The translations under genes were made by a program, and so were the position numbers. DNA of 64,000 nt from an uncultured Acetatifactor sp. GTDB taxonomy: Bacteria; Bacillota; Clostridia; Lachnospirales; Lachnospiraceae. Positions 54,281 through 62,788 of this stretch are shown one piece after another; within the stretch, counting starts at the first letter, position 1; every line of letters starts with the position of its first letter. The stretch is taken from assembly GCA_934436435.1 (NCBI GenBank), contig CAKSAN010000001.1:276681-340680 (forward strand). Reading direction: 5' to 3'. The notes under the pieces were generated by a model. That model did not search any database. It saw only the letters and a list, made by a program, of their open reading frames with translations, and had not been told where the DNA came from.

Positions 54281-55558
54281 CTACGCGTCGAAGTCGATCT
54301 TGTTATAAATATCAAAGCAATCAAAAGTTGCAAAGTAGTCTCTCGGAGTCTCGGCGCGGCGGATCAGCTCCACGCTGCCGTCCTCCTTCAGCAGAAGCTC
54401 TGCGGATTTCAGCTTGCCGTTGTAATTGTAACCCATGGCAAAACCGTGCGCACCGGTGTCGTGGATGGCAATATAATCACCGATGTCGATCTTTGGCAGC
54501 ATCCGGTCGATGGCAAACTTATCGTTGTTCTCGCACAAAGAACCTGTCACATCATACTTGTGGTCGCAGGGCTCGTTTTCCTTGCCCAGCACGGTAATAT
54601 GATGGTAAGCACCATACATGGCGGGGCGCATCAGGTTCACGGCACAGGCATCCACACCGACGTACTCCTTGTGGGTGTGCTTCTCATGGATGACCTGAGT
54701 CACCAGATGTCCGTAAGGCGCCATCATGTAACGGCCAAGCTCTGTGTAGATAGCCACATCGCCCATACCCGCAGGTACCAGAACCTCCTCATATACCTTG
54801 CGCACGCCCTCACCGATGACTCTGATGTCGTTCGGCTCCTGATCCGGACGGTAAGGAATGCCGATACCACCGGACAGATTGATGAAGGTGATATGAGCAC
54901 CGGTCTCTTCTTTCAGCTTCACTGCCAGTTCGAACAGCTCCCTTGCCAGTGTCGGATAATAGTCATTTGTTACCGTGTTGCTGGCCAGGAAAGAATGAAT
55001 ACCGAAATTCTCCACTCCCTTTGCCTTCAGGATCTTATAGCCCTCGAACATCTGCTCCGTGGTAAAACCATACTTGGCATCCCCGGGATTGTCCATGATG
55101 TTATTGCTGATGGAAAAATATCCGCCGGGGTTGTAACGGCAGCTCAGGGTCTTGGGCAGATAACCGATGGTTTTCTCCAGGAAATCGATATGGGTGATGT
55201 CATCCAGATTGATGGTGGCACCGATCTTTGCCGCATATTCGAACTCGTGGGCCGGTGTATCGTTGGAGGAGAACATAATGTCCTCTCCCTTTACGCCCAT
55301 GGCATTGCTGAGCATCAGTTCTGTCAGGGAGGAGCAGTCACATCCGCAGCCGTAATCCCTTAAGATGTTGATCAGAAAAGGATTGGGAGTTGCCTTTACC
55401 GCAAAGAACTCCTTGTAGCCCTTGTTCCATGCGAATGCCTCTTTCAGTGCTTTCGCATTCTCACGGATTCCCTTTTCATCGTAGATATGAAACGGTGTGG
55501 GATATTTTTCTGCGATCTTTTCGATCATTTCTTTGGTAACAAATGCCTTTTTTTCCAT
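54281..55558 (-). CDS. lysA: Diaminopimelate decarboxylase
   Basis: PLP enzyme that makes L-lysine from meso-diaminopimelate. The 425-residue protein has the PLP lysine in FFAVKATPNPFLINIL, the Gly-rich block INLSGGIGIPYRPDQ, and near the end GSLCENNDKFAIDR (the catalytic Cys) and DTGAHGFAMGYNYNG. GGAGA precedes the ATG. It follows ddh by 27 bp, so both enzymes that use meso-DAP at the lysine branch are made together. Confidence 0.95.
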   Translation of the reverse strand: MEKKAFVTKEMIEKIAEKYPTPFHIYDEKGIRENAKALKEAFAWNKGYKEFFAVKATPNPFLINILRDYGCGCDCSSLTELMLSNAMGVKGEDIMFSSNDTPAHEFEYAAKIGATINLDDITHIDFLEKTIGYLPKTLSCRYNPGGYFSISNNIMDNPGDAKYGFTTEQMFEGYKILKAKGVENFGIHSFLASNTVTNDYYPTLARELFELAVKLKEETGAHITFINLSGGIGIPYRPDQEPNDIRVIGEGVRKVYEEVLVPAGMGDVAIYTELGRYMMAPYGHLVTQVIHEKHTHKEYVGVDACAVNLMRPAMYGAYHHITVLGKENEPCDHKYDVTGSLCENNDKFAIDRMLPKIDIGDYIAIHDTGAHGFAMGYNYNGKLKSAELLLKEDGSVELIRRAETPRDYFATFDCFDIYNKIDFDA

Positions 55559-55585
55559 AAGTATCTCCTCTGCGTCTATTTTTAT

Positions 55586-56569
55586 TTACAATAAAGTGCT
55601 TCTCATCTCTTCCGGAGTCAGAGTGCTCAGATAAGCAGGTGCCACATCAAATACGGTCTTGCAGCCCTTCTGGCCTTCCTGATTCATACGGTAAGCAGCT
55701 CTTGCATAAGCGGTCAGTACGCAGGAGGTGAACTCCGGGTTGGAATCCAGCTTCAAGCTGTACTCGATCACATGATTGTGCTCACCGTTTAAGCCGGTCC
55801 TGCCGGTACGCAGTACAAATCCTCCATGAGGAATGCCTGCATGGTTTCTCTGTAACTCTTCCTCGGTGATGAAATGTACGGTGGTATCGTAATCTGCGAA
55901 ATAGTTGGGCATGTTCTTGATCTGTTCCTCGATCTGTGCCTTGTCTGCGCCCTCTTCCGCTACCACGAAACACTCTCTGGTATGCTTCTGTCTGGTGGTC
56001 AGTACCGGATTCTCACAGTTTCTGACAGCTTCCAGTGCGGATTCTACGGGAATGGTATACTGCTTGGCATCCTTGACGCCGGGGATACGGCGGATGGCAT
56101 CGGAATGCCCCTGACTGACACCCTTGCCCCAGAAGGTGTAATCACTGCCGTCTCTTAAAATGGCATTGGCATACAGTCTGTTCAGGGAGAACATACCGGG
56201 ATCCCAGCCTACAGAGATCATAGCTACCTTGCCGCCTTCCTTTGCTGCGGCATCTACCTGTGAGAAATGCTCGGGGATCTTCGCGTGGGTATCAAAGCTG
56301 TCTACCACGTTAAAATATTTTGCATATTCTGCGGTCTGCTTGGGCAGATCGGTTGCGGAACCTCCGCACAGTACCAAGACATCGATCTTGTCCTGCATGG
56401 ACAGCAGCTGATCCACATTGTATACCTTTACATCCGTTAAGGTCTTTACGGTGGCAGGATCTCTTCTGGTGAATACAGCCACCAGCTCCATGTCATCGTT
56501 CTGCTTTACTGCGCATTCCATTCCTCTTCCTAAATTACCATAACCTAAAATTGCGACTCTGATACTCAT
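55586..56569 (-). CDS. ddh: meso-Diaminopimelate dehydrogenase
   Basis: NADPH-dependent one-step reductive amination of tetrahydrodipicolinate to meso-DAP, needed for wall and lysine. The 327-residue protein begins RVAILGYGNLGRGMECAV. It has FTRRDPATV, VLCGGSATDLP, SVGWDPGMFSLNRLY and GVSQGHSDAIRRIPGVKDA, all Ddh hallmarks. AAAGGGA precedes the ATG. It heads the ddh-lysA pair, with a TrmB-type regulator gene 79 bp upstream on the same strand. Confidence 0.95.
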   Translation of the reverse strand: MSIRVAILGYGNLGRGMECAVKQNDDMELVAVFTRRDPATVKTLTDVKVYNVDQLLSMQDKIDVLVLCGGSATDLPKQTAEYAKYFNVVDSFDTHAKIPEHFSQVDAAAKEGGKVAMISVGWDPGMFSLNRLYANAILRDGSDYTFWGKGVSQGHSDAIRRIPGVKDAKQYTIPVESALEAVRNCENPVLTTRQKHTRECFVVAEEGADKAQIEEQIKNMPNYFADYDTTVHFITEEELQRNHAGIPHGGFVLRTGRTGLNGEHNHVIEYSLKLDSNPEFTSCVLTAYARAAYRMNQEGQKGCKTVFDVAPAYLSTLTPEEMRSTLL

Positions 56570-56647
56570 TTTTCTATCCCTTTCTTTTTTCTTTTTATTT
56601 AGAACACCTTTTCCCTTCTTCCACAGGGGAAAAAATGTTGTCCGCTT

Positions 56648-57403
56648 TTAATTATTTGCGATTTTGATCAGCGCGATCTCATTGCGCATGGCGTCCTTGA
56701 AGACTCTGACGAAATTCTTCTGTCCGCTGTAGAGACAGGCATCACTGCTCTTCCCTGTCACTGTGCCGGTAAGGATGTACTCGGAATCTATGATGAGACG
56801 GATCTGGTCCATCTGCTGTTCCTCTTCCTCCGGCTCCCTGAAATGCTCCGGCACGAGGTACCCTATGATTCCGGCCTTTAATTCCGCGTCTTCCGGAAAA
56901 GGCTCTCTGTTGTCCTCCGAGATCAGCACCACTTTTTTCTGTGCCCGGACCAGCTCCCGGATCTCCTCCGACCATTGCTCCAGAAATTCTCCCGTGGCCG
57001 AAAAGTAGATACGTTTCTCCGCCCCCAGGATCATGTGCCGGATCTTGTCACGGATGTGGTCATTGCCTTCGATGGTGATATAGCCTTCTCTGGGTAAATT
57101 TTTCCGGGGGCCATCCTCCACCAGACGATCCTTCGCTTTCCGCAGATACCGGATCCGGTTATCGCAGAACTCAGATAATGCTACCGCAAGATATTTGGAG
57201 GAAGCACCCTCGATCACATAAGCGGCGCCATGCTCGACTAAGGACGCCAGCCCATTATAAACATTGGATCTGGAAATTCCCGTCAGCTTCGCCACCTCAT
57301 AGCCTGTCAGTTCTTCATTTTGAAGAAGACACAGGTAAATGGCAGCCTCCTGCCTGCTCAGTCCGAACAGGGTAAGTTGTTCTATGATTGCCGCTTCTTC
57401 CAT
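56648..57403 (-). CDS. TrmB-family transcriptional regulator
   Basis: A 251-residue regulator with an N-terminal winged helix (LSRQEAAIYLCLLQNEELTGYEVAKLTGISRSNVYNGLASLVEHGAAY) and a C-terminal PLD-like sensor domain typical of TrmB proteins, which usually bind sugars or other small molecules. Its own promoter (57436-57464) has a perfect palindrome in the spacer, a likely autoregulatory operator. Its position before ddh-lysA suggests it may control lysine/DAP genes, which is inference. Confidence 0.88.
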   Translation of the reverse strand: MEEAAIIEQLTLFGLSRQEAAIYLCLLQNEELTGYEVAKLTGISRSNVYNGLASLVEHGAAYVIEGASSKYLAVALSEFCDNRIRYLRKAKDRLVEDGPRKNLPREGYITIEGNDHIRDKIRHMILGAEKRIYFSATGEFLEQWSEEIRELVRAQKKVVLISEDNREPFPEDAELKAGIIGYLVPEHFREPEEEEQQMDQIRLIIDSEYILTGTVTGKSSDACLYSGQKNFVRVFKDAMRNEIALIKIANN

Positions 57404-57435
57404 AGGCGCTCCTTTTAGTAGTTCTTTACAGGAAC

Positions 57436-57464
57436 ACTATAGTAAGGATTCCTTATTTTGTCAA
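57436..57464 (-). promoter_or_regulatory. Promoter and putative operator of the TrmB-type regulator
   Basis: On the minus strand TTGACA (57464-57459), a 17-bp spacer and TATAGT (57441-57436). The spacer contains the perfect dyad AAGGAATCCTT, well placed for repression by a dimer. Confidence 0.85.
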
Positions 57465-57520
57465 TAGGGGAAATGATTATTGAGAAAAGATGTCAGTAAA
57501 GGAACTGGAAAGTTACGCGA

Positions 57521-57675
57521 GCAATGAGCCGCGCATAGGTATAGTGAAGACAGCGATGGGTGCTTGCGCACAAATCGCTGTCTTTACTTATGCCGTGATG
57601 CGGCGAACGCCGCGATATGAAATAAGATTGACAGCGCTCTATGCTGACAATCTTATGAATAGCGTGGCTCATTGC
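57521..57675. repeat. Large cloverleaf-like structured element
   Basis: GCAATGAGCC (57521-57530) and GGCTCATTGC (57666-57675) close a 10-bp perfect outer stem that continues with GCGC/GCGT. Inside are three hairpins: AAGACAGCGAT..ATCGCTGTCTT capped by GTGCTTGCGCAC, GCGGC-GAAC-GCCGC, and AAGATTG-CAGC..GCTG-CAATCTT. A further GGGCGAACGCCC hairpin follows. No credible coding frame uses it. It lies between the regulator promoter and the 52-bp repeat array. Confidence 0.75.
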
Positions 57676-57720
57676 GGATGGCAGTTTTAAACCGGGCGAA
57701 CGCCCACGTTGGATATGTCA

Positions 57721-58021
57721 GGGGCACAAACTCTTATAATTCCAAGATTGTACCCTCTCCGTCAAGAGTTGTGGGCACAGAGTGGCTTATCTCCTTGTAC
57801 TGTGCCCATTTTAAAACAGGCTGCGGGCACAGATAGACTTATTCCCTTGTGCTGTGCCCATTTTAGAACAAACCGTGGGCACAGCGCAGCTCACCTTCTT
57901 GTACTGTGCCCATTTTAAAACAAGCTGTGGGCACAGCGCGACGCGTTCTCTTGCATTGTACCCATTTTTAAACAAAAGGAAGGGCACAGACATCGAATTT
58001 ATCGTTGCTGTGCCCTTTCCA
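57721..58021. repeat. Tandem array of six 52-bp hairpin repeats
   Basis: GGGCACAG (or a one-base variant) begins at 57722, 57773, 57825, 57877, 57929 and 57982, spacings 51-53. Each is followed about 19 bases later by CTGTGCCC, so each unit is an 8-bp perfect hairpin. ATTTTAAAACA-type sequence lies between units. The 19-base loops are related (CTTATCTCCTTGTA, CTTATTCCCTTGTG, CTCACCTTCTTGTA) and the two end units are most diverged. Some units carry paired changes. The last unit can serve as the ung terminator. Loops are too alike for CRISPR spacers and no cas gene is present. Confidence 0.88.
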
Positions 58022-58056
58022 TGGAAATACATATATTTATTTCACTGACTTTCCAT

Positions 58057-58731
58057 TTACACATTCTCAATCTGCCAGTCGATGGGCTCCACGCCGTGTT
58101 CCTTCAGGAAGTTGTTGGTCTTGCTGAAGGGTCTGCTGCCGAAGAAACCGCGGTAGGCAGACAGGGGACTGGGATGGGGTGCCTCCAGGATCAGGTGATT
58201 GGGATTGTTCAGCATGCTTTTTTTCATCTGTGCCGGTCTGCCCCACAGAATAAACACGATGGGGCGATCCTGTGCATTCAGTGCCCGGATGGCTGCATCC
58301 GTGAACTCTTCCCAACCTTTTCCGTGGTGGGAATTGGCCATATGTGCCCGCACCGTAAGTACCGTATTGAGCATCAGAACACCCTGCTGGGCCCATTTTA
58401 CAAGATAACCGTTGTTGGGAATATAACAGCCCAGATCATCGTGAAGCTCCTGATAGATATTCACCAGGGAAGGAGGAATCTCCACATCCGGCTTCACCGA
58501 GAAGCACAGCCCGTGGGCCTGTCCTACATTGTGGTACGGATCCTGCCCTAATATCACTACTTTCACCTTACTTAACGGTGTCAGATGAAACGCATTGAAA
58601 ATATCATCCGCCGGGGGAAATACCACTGTGGTGTTGTATTCATTTTTGACAAATTCAAAAAGCTGTCTGTAATAGGGCTTATGAAATTCTCCGTTCAAAG
58701 CCGTCAGCCAGTCATTTGTGATCATTGCCAT
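58057..58731 (-). CDS. ung: Uracil-DNA glycosylase, family 1
   Basis: Removes uracil from DNA as the first step of base-excision repair. From the ATG at 58731 (GGAGG 8 bases upstream) the protein has 224 residues. It carries the water-activating loop GQDPYHNVGQAHGLCFSV, the VLMLNTVLTVR segment and the minor-groove loop HPSPLSAYRGFFGSRPF. The gene is 22 bp past hisF and ends next to the 52-bp repeat array. Confidence 0.97.
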   Translation of the reverse strand: MAMITNDWLTALNGEFHKPYYRQLFEFVKNEYNTTVVFPPADDIFNAFHLTPLSKVKVVILGQDPYHNVGQAHGLCFSVKPDVEIPPSLVNIYQELHDDLGCYIPNNGYLVKWAQQGVLMLNTVLTVRAHMANSHHGKGWEEFTDAAIRALNAQDRPIVFILWGRPAQMKKSMLNNPNHLILEAPHPSPLSAYRGFFGSRPFSKTNNFLKEHGVEPIDWQIENV

Positions 58732-58753
58732 AATCAAATCCTCCCTGTCGTCC

Positions 58754-59515
58754 CTAGAGACGGACACTGATTCCCTTCTCCCGCAGATATTCCTTCACCT
58801 GCCGGATCTCCAGCTCTTTGTAATGGAACAGAGATGCCGCCAGAACTGCCTCTGCCTTTCCCTCTGTCAGCGCATCATAGAAGTGAGACAGCTGTCCCGC
58901 GCCGCCGGAGGCGATGACCGGGATGCTTACGCTTTCCGCCACGGCTCTGGTCAGGGCCAGATCGTAGCCTTCCTTCGTGCCGTCACCGTCCATGCTGGTC
59001 AGCAGGATCTCTCCGGCTCCCATCTTCTCTGCGGTTCTCGCCCATTCCACAGCATCCATGCCCATATCCACACGACCGCCGTTTTTATAAATATTCCAGC
59101 CGCTGCCGTCTGCACGCTTCTTGGCATCAATGGCAACAACCACACACTGGCTGCCGAACTTCTCTGCCGCATCGCTGATGAGCTGTGGGTTCATAATAGC
59201 CGCGGAATTTACAGAGATCTTGTCCGCACCCTCTCTTAAAATTGCTTTGAAATCATCCACGGTACGGATTCCGCCGCCTACGGTGAAGGGAATAAATACC
59301 TTGCTGGCTACCTTCCGCACCCACTCAAGCTGCGTTGCTCTGCTGTCCGCGGAAGCTGTAATATCCAAAAATACCACTTCGTCCGCACCGGCTGCATCAT
59401 AGGCTGCCGCTACCTCAGAAGGATCTCCGGCATCCCGGAAATTCACGAAATTTACGCCCTTTACTACTCTGCCATCCTTTACATCCAGGCAGGGAATTAC
59501 TCTCTTGGTATGCAT
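58754..59515 (-). CDS. hisF: Imidazole glycerol phosphate synthase subunit HisF
   Basis: Cyclase half of IGP synthase, making imidazole glycerol phosphate and AICAR. From the ATG at 59515 (GGAGG 8 bases before it) it has 253 residues. It begins [20 protein letters not shown] with the catalytic Asp, and has [25 protein letters not shown], and [15 protein letters not shown]. It starts 1 bp after hisH. No other his genes are in the window. Confidence 0.96.
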   Translation of the reverse strand: MHTKRVIPCLDVKDGRVVKGVNFVNFRDAGDPSEVAAAYDAAGADEVVFLDITASADSRATQLEWVRKVASKVFIPFTVGGGIRTVDDFKAILREGADKISVNSAAIMNPQLISDAAEKFGSQCVVVAIDAKKRADGSGWNIYKNGGRVDMGMDAVEWARTAEKMGAGEILLTSMDGDGTKEGYDLALTRAVAESVSIPVIASGGAGQLSHFYDALTEGKAEAVLAASLFHYKELEIRQVKEYLREKGISVRL

Positions 59516-59516
59516 C

Positions 59517-60161
59517 TTATCTTCCTCCCTGCTGGTTTTCTTCATGGAACGCGCGGGTAATCTCTACAAAATTCTGTAAAATCTTAAGACCTACCCGGGA
59601 ACTTTTCTCCGGATGGAACTGGCAGGCGAAGATGTTGCCCTTTTCCACGGAGGCATGTATCAGAGTGCCATATTCCGTAGTAGCGGTGACAATCGAAGGG
59701 TCTGCTGCTTCCAGATAATAGGAATGTACAAAATACACATAGGAGTGTTCTTCCACGCCCCGGAAAAGTCGTCCCTCATTGGGAAATGTAAGATCATTCC
59801 AGCCGATATGGGGAATCTTCAATCCCGGTGCCGCCGGAATTCTGCGGATCCTGCCGTCCAGCAGATGCAGTCCCTCTACTCCCGGTGTCTCCTCACTGCT
59901 CTCAAACATCAGCTGTAAACCCAGACAGATTCCCAGAAACGGGATCTGCCGATCCGTCACTTCCCGGATGACTTCCACCAGTCCGTACTGATGCAGTTTC
60001 TCCATGGCATCACCGAACGCGCCCACGCCCGGCAGGATCACACCATCCGCGGACAGAATCACCTCTTTGTCTCTGGTGATCTTTACCTCTTCCCCCAGAA
60101 AAATCAACGCTTTTTCCACACTCTTAATATTGCCAGCGTCATAGTCGAGCACTGCGATCAT
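59517..60161 (-). CDS. hisH: Imidazole glycerol phosphate synthase subunit HisH
   Basis: Glutamine amidotransferase that feeds ammonia to HisF. The 214-residue protein begins [18 protein letters not shown]. It has [13 protein letters not shown], the nucleophile in [18 protein letters not shown], and the His-Glu pair in [12 protein letters not shown]. Its ATG overlaps the stop of the upstream acidic membrane protein (ATGA), so it is translationally coupled to a gene of unrelated appearance. Confidence 0.96.
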   Translation of the reverse strand: MIAVLDYDAGNIKSVEKALIFLGEEVKITRDKEVILSADGVILPGVGAFGDAMEKLHQYGLVEVIREVTDRQIPFLGICLGLQLMFESSEETPGVEGLHLLDGRIRRIPAAPGLKIPHIGWNDLTFPNEGRLFRGVEEHSYVYFVHSYYLEAADPSIVTATTEYGTLIHASVEKGNIFACQFHPEKSSRVGLKILQNFVEITRAFHEENQQGGR

Positions 60162-61912
60162 TGCTGTATCTCCTTTTCTTCCGGGAGAGGATCCGGCAGC
60201 TGTGCGGGTGCCTCCTCCGTGTTCGGTGCAGGTGTTTCCTCTGTCACGGTTCCTGTGGGAAACTCCCAGGATCCCAGTCCCAGTTTTTGCAGAACCAGCA
60301 TTACATTTTTCGTGTATTCCACATTGTCCGAAATATCAGCGATCCGCTGTGCTTCTTCCTGACTTAACTGATACTTCTGGGACAGGATATTCAAAATATC
60401 CTGAAATGCCGGACTTACCTCATCCTGTGCATTCCACTGCGTCGCATAGCTTAACAGCGTCGGATAATCCCGAACTGCCTGAAGCAGACTATCCAGTGCC
60501 TCCAGCTCGGAGCCTTCGTTTACGAATACCTCATATTCCCGCAGCCACATCCGGATCGTCAGAATACTCTCGGACTGACTGTACATCACCTGCTCTGTCT
60601 CATCCAATTCCTTGCCGGACAGATTCTGGTAGCAGGTCTGGTAATCTCCGGCATAATAAGCCTCTCTGCCGCTGCGCTTTGCTGTATAATCCCCCAGGAA
60701 GTTCCCTAACAGCAGGATCACTGCACCCAGGGAAATACAAACCACTACAATGGGGATGACCTTCTTCGGAGAAAGCTTTTTCTCAGGTACTGCCGGTTTG
60801 TCTTCCTTTTCCGGCTTCTCCTTTTTCTTCTTTTCCTTCACCGGTTTCTTTGGCTTGGGCTGTTTTTCCTTCTTGGGCTTTTTCTCTTTTTTGCCCTTCT
60901 TTTTCTTGCCGCCCTTGTCCATCTCCTGGAGGATCTTCTTATTCTCATCGGAAAGCTGAAGCTGATCCGCTTCCTCTTCCTCCTCATCCTCTTCCGTAAA
61001 CAGGTCTAATATTTTGGCAAAAATTCCTTTTTTCTCTTTTTTCTGTTCCGGTCCGTCTACAATGTCTGCTCCTGCAGCCTTCAGAATATCCATTACATCC
61101 GCAGACTCCGGCTCTTCAGACACCCCATCCGCGCTATCCGGCTGCTGTGGAAATGCCCCCGACAATAAAGCATCCAGATCATCATCCAGGCCGCTCGATT
61201 CAGTGGTGTCAGCGGTATTGTCCGCAGCTACCGTGCCTTCTGTCTGGAGGGGCGCTGTATCTGCATTCGGTGTCGCTTCTGTCAGGGAAGCCAGATCCGC
61301 AAGATCCTCAGGTACACCGGCAGGGATTTCCGATGCGGTATCCTCCCCGTCACTGGGAACTGCCTCTGCCTCGTCGGACATTGTCTGGGGTTCTCCTTTG
61401 GATTTCTTCTTGAAACGATCAAAAAATCCCGGCTTTTTCGCCTTTTCTTTCTTCTTTCTCTTTTTCCCGCGCTTACCGTCGCCCTCTTCCGGCTGTTCTG
61501 CCCCATCCTCCGGCAGGGCAGGCTCCGGTGTCACCTGATCCAGAAGATTCGATAGTCCCTCGTCATCCGCACTTTCCAACATTTTGATCAGATCATCGTT
61601 GGTATCGGAACTTTGCTGCTGCGGTATGTTTTCCGACTGTTCCTGACTCTCCTGTAACAGTCTGTTGATCTCATCCTCAGACATCTCTGCCGTCTCCTCC
61701 GGATGGATCGGCGTATCTTCCGCTGCAGGCCGGTCTTCTTCCTCTTCTGACTCTGACGGCTCTGCTGCATCAGCCTTGTGGGCATCCAATGCAGACTGCA
61801 ACAAATCGTCCATATCGCTCATGTCAATATGGGGGGTGTTCTCTTCCGTTTCCATATTTTCCGTTCCAATTCCTTTTAATAAATTATCCAGGTATTCCTC
61901 CTGTGAAGGCAT
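60158..61912 (-). CDS. Acidic/lysine-rich single-pass membrane protein of unknown function
   Basis: A 584-residue low-complexity protein. Residues 1-~330 are Asp/Glu/Ser/Pro-rich with short helices (MDDLLQSALDAHK, EDEINRLLQESQEQ) and a basic patch (KRGKKRKKKEKAKK). Residues ~330-380 are Lys/Pro-rich (KKGKKEKKPKKEKQPKPKKP). One membrane helix (~385-407, VIPIVVVCISLGAVILLLGNF) follows, then ~175 residues of helical, TPR-like sequence. No enzyme motif is visible. The cytoplasmic part looks disordered and the C-terminal part extracytoplasmic. It is coupled to hisH by a 4-bp overlap. Confidence 0.85.
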   Translation of the reverse strand: MPSQEEYLDNLLKGIGTENMETEENTPHIDMSDMDDLLQSALDAHKADAAEPSESEEEEDRPAAEDTPIHPEETAEMSEDEINRLLQESQEQSENIPQQQSSDTNDDLIKMLESADDEGLSNLLDQVTPEPALPEDGAEQPEEGDGKRGKKRKKKEKAKKPGFFDRFKKKSKGEPQTMSDEAEAVPSDGEDTASEIPAGVPEDLADLASLTEATPNADTAPLQTEGTVAADNTADTTESSGLDDDLDALLSGAFPQQPDSADGVSEEPESADVMDILKAAGADIVDGPEQKKEKKGIFAKILDLFTEEDEEEEEADQLQLSDENKKILQEMDKGGKKKKGKKEKKPKKEKQPKPKKPVKEKKKKEKPEKEDKPAVPEKKLSPKKVIPIVVVCISLGAVILLLGNFLGDYTAKRSGREAYYAGDYQTCYQNLSGKELDETEQVMYSQSESILTIRMWLREYEVFVNEGSELEALDSLLQAVRDYPTLLSYATQWNAQDEVSPAFQDILNILSQKYQLSQEEAQRIADISDNVEYTKNVMLVLQKLGLGSWEFPTGTVTEETPAPNTEEAPAQLPDPLPEEKEIQQ

Positions 61913-61954
61913 CTGTTATTCCTCCGCTTTCTCACATGTACTAGCATGTTCAGT

Positions 61955-62722
61955 TTAACACAGGCTAAGCAGCCAGGCAATGGGATTTTGTTCCCCTTCG
62001 ATATAATATAGATCCGCCTTTTGTTGAAACAATGCAATTCTCTCGAAAGGAGTCCGTATAATCGTGGGGAAACGGTTCCCTTCCCCGATCTCCAATAATA
62101 CCATTTTGTGATTCAGGGTATTCTGCAGCCACTTCTGGTATTCCGTCCAATTTTCCAAATATCCCTTTTCGTCATACCGCCCGGCATAGACATTATTAAG
62201 CACCAGTTCTTTTCCGCATTTCGGACATTTCCCGAGAGACGGCACAGAAAATCCGCCCTTTTGCAAATGTTCAAACCATTGTTGCAATGTCTCCCGATCT
62301 TTCTCTGTCAACGGACCAATCCCCTCTTCACAGCCATCCGGGCACTGTTTTTTTGTCCAGTCTCCACAGGGGGCCACAAATCTATCCTTTTTTAACAACA
62401 TTTTTTTCCAGGGAATCTCCCGCAGAATGCGGTTCGTAGAAGAAGATACCACAAAATAACTCTTTTTCTCCAGTATCTTCGCCAGATTCTGCAATCCCTG
62501 TGTGATCTCCTCTTCCATCTCCGGCAAATACTGTCTTCGGAATTGTGCCTCTGCATAAGGCAGAAGCCACAGCGCGTTATTTTGCTGCAACTGTTCCCGG
62601 ATGCGGCTGTAGTCCTCTCTTGTCTGCAACAGAAACTCCATATCGAAATCCTGCCCCAATCCCACCAGCACATATTCCGCTTCTTCTATTTTCCGAAGAA
62701 TTTCCTTCTTTTTCTCTTCCAT
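61955..62722 (-). CDS. SIR2-like protein lacking the canonical catalytic motif
   Basis: A 255-residue protein with sirtuin-like layout: an early YVLVGLGQDFDM in place of the usual GAGIS motif, a zinc-ribbon-like set of cysteines (APCGDW.. QCPDGCEEG.. KCPKCGKEL), then VLLEIGEG and a C-terminal FQQKADLYYIEGEQNP. The GAGxS..GIPDFR nucleotide loop and the catalytic His of true NAD-dependent deacylases are not evident. It may bind NAD or ADP-ribose or be a scaffold. A TATAAT lies at 62743-62738, just before the start. Confidence 0.6.
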   Translation of the reverse strand: MEEKKKEILRKIEEAEYVLVGLGQDFDMEFLLQTREDYSRIREQLQQNNALWLLPYAEAQFRRQYLPEMEEEITQGLQNLAKILEKKSYFVVSSSTNRILREIPWKKMLLKKDRFVAPCGDWTKKQCPDGCEEGIGPLTEKDRETLQQWFEHLQKGGFSVPSLGKCPKCGKELVLNNVYAGRYDEKGYLENWTEYQKWLQNTLNHKMVLLEIGEGNRFPTIIRTPFERIALFQQKADLYYIEGEQNPIAWLLSLC

Positions 62723-62744
62723 CTCTTTATATCCTGTATTATAG

Positions 62745-62773
62745 AAAAAGGCTGGGACTATCCCAGCCTTTTT
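62745..62773. terminator. Symmetrical terminator after cheV
   Basis: AAAAAGGCTGGGA and TCCCAGCCTTTTT form a perfect 13-bp stem with a 3-nt loop. It lies 16 bp past the cheV stop. Confidence 0.92.
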
Positions 62774-62788
62774 GCTTCTCTAAACGTA

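Noticed and set aside
54236..55363. A 375-codon plus-strand frame opposite lysA
   Set aside because: LysA on the minus strand has complete catalytic motifs; the opposite frame is a codon-bias shadow.
57490..57690. A 66-codon plus-strand frame
   Set aside because: It runs through the cloverleaf element, whose hairpins fully explain its sequence; composition is unlike a protein and no similar domain is recognisable.
57721..58021. CRISPR array
   Set aside because: The 19-base intervals are related to each other, not unique, and no cas genes are in the window.
57811..58032. A 73-codon minus-strand frame with Cys/Pro repeats
   Set aside because: It is a read-through of the 52-bp hairpin array, so the peptide repeats mirror the DNA repeats; there is no ribosome binding site.
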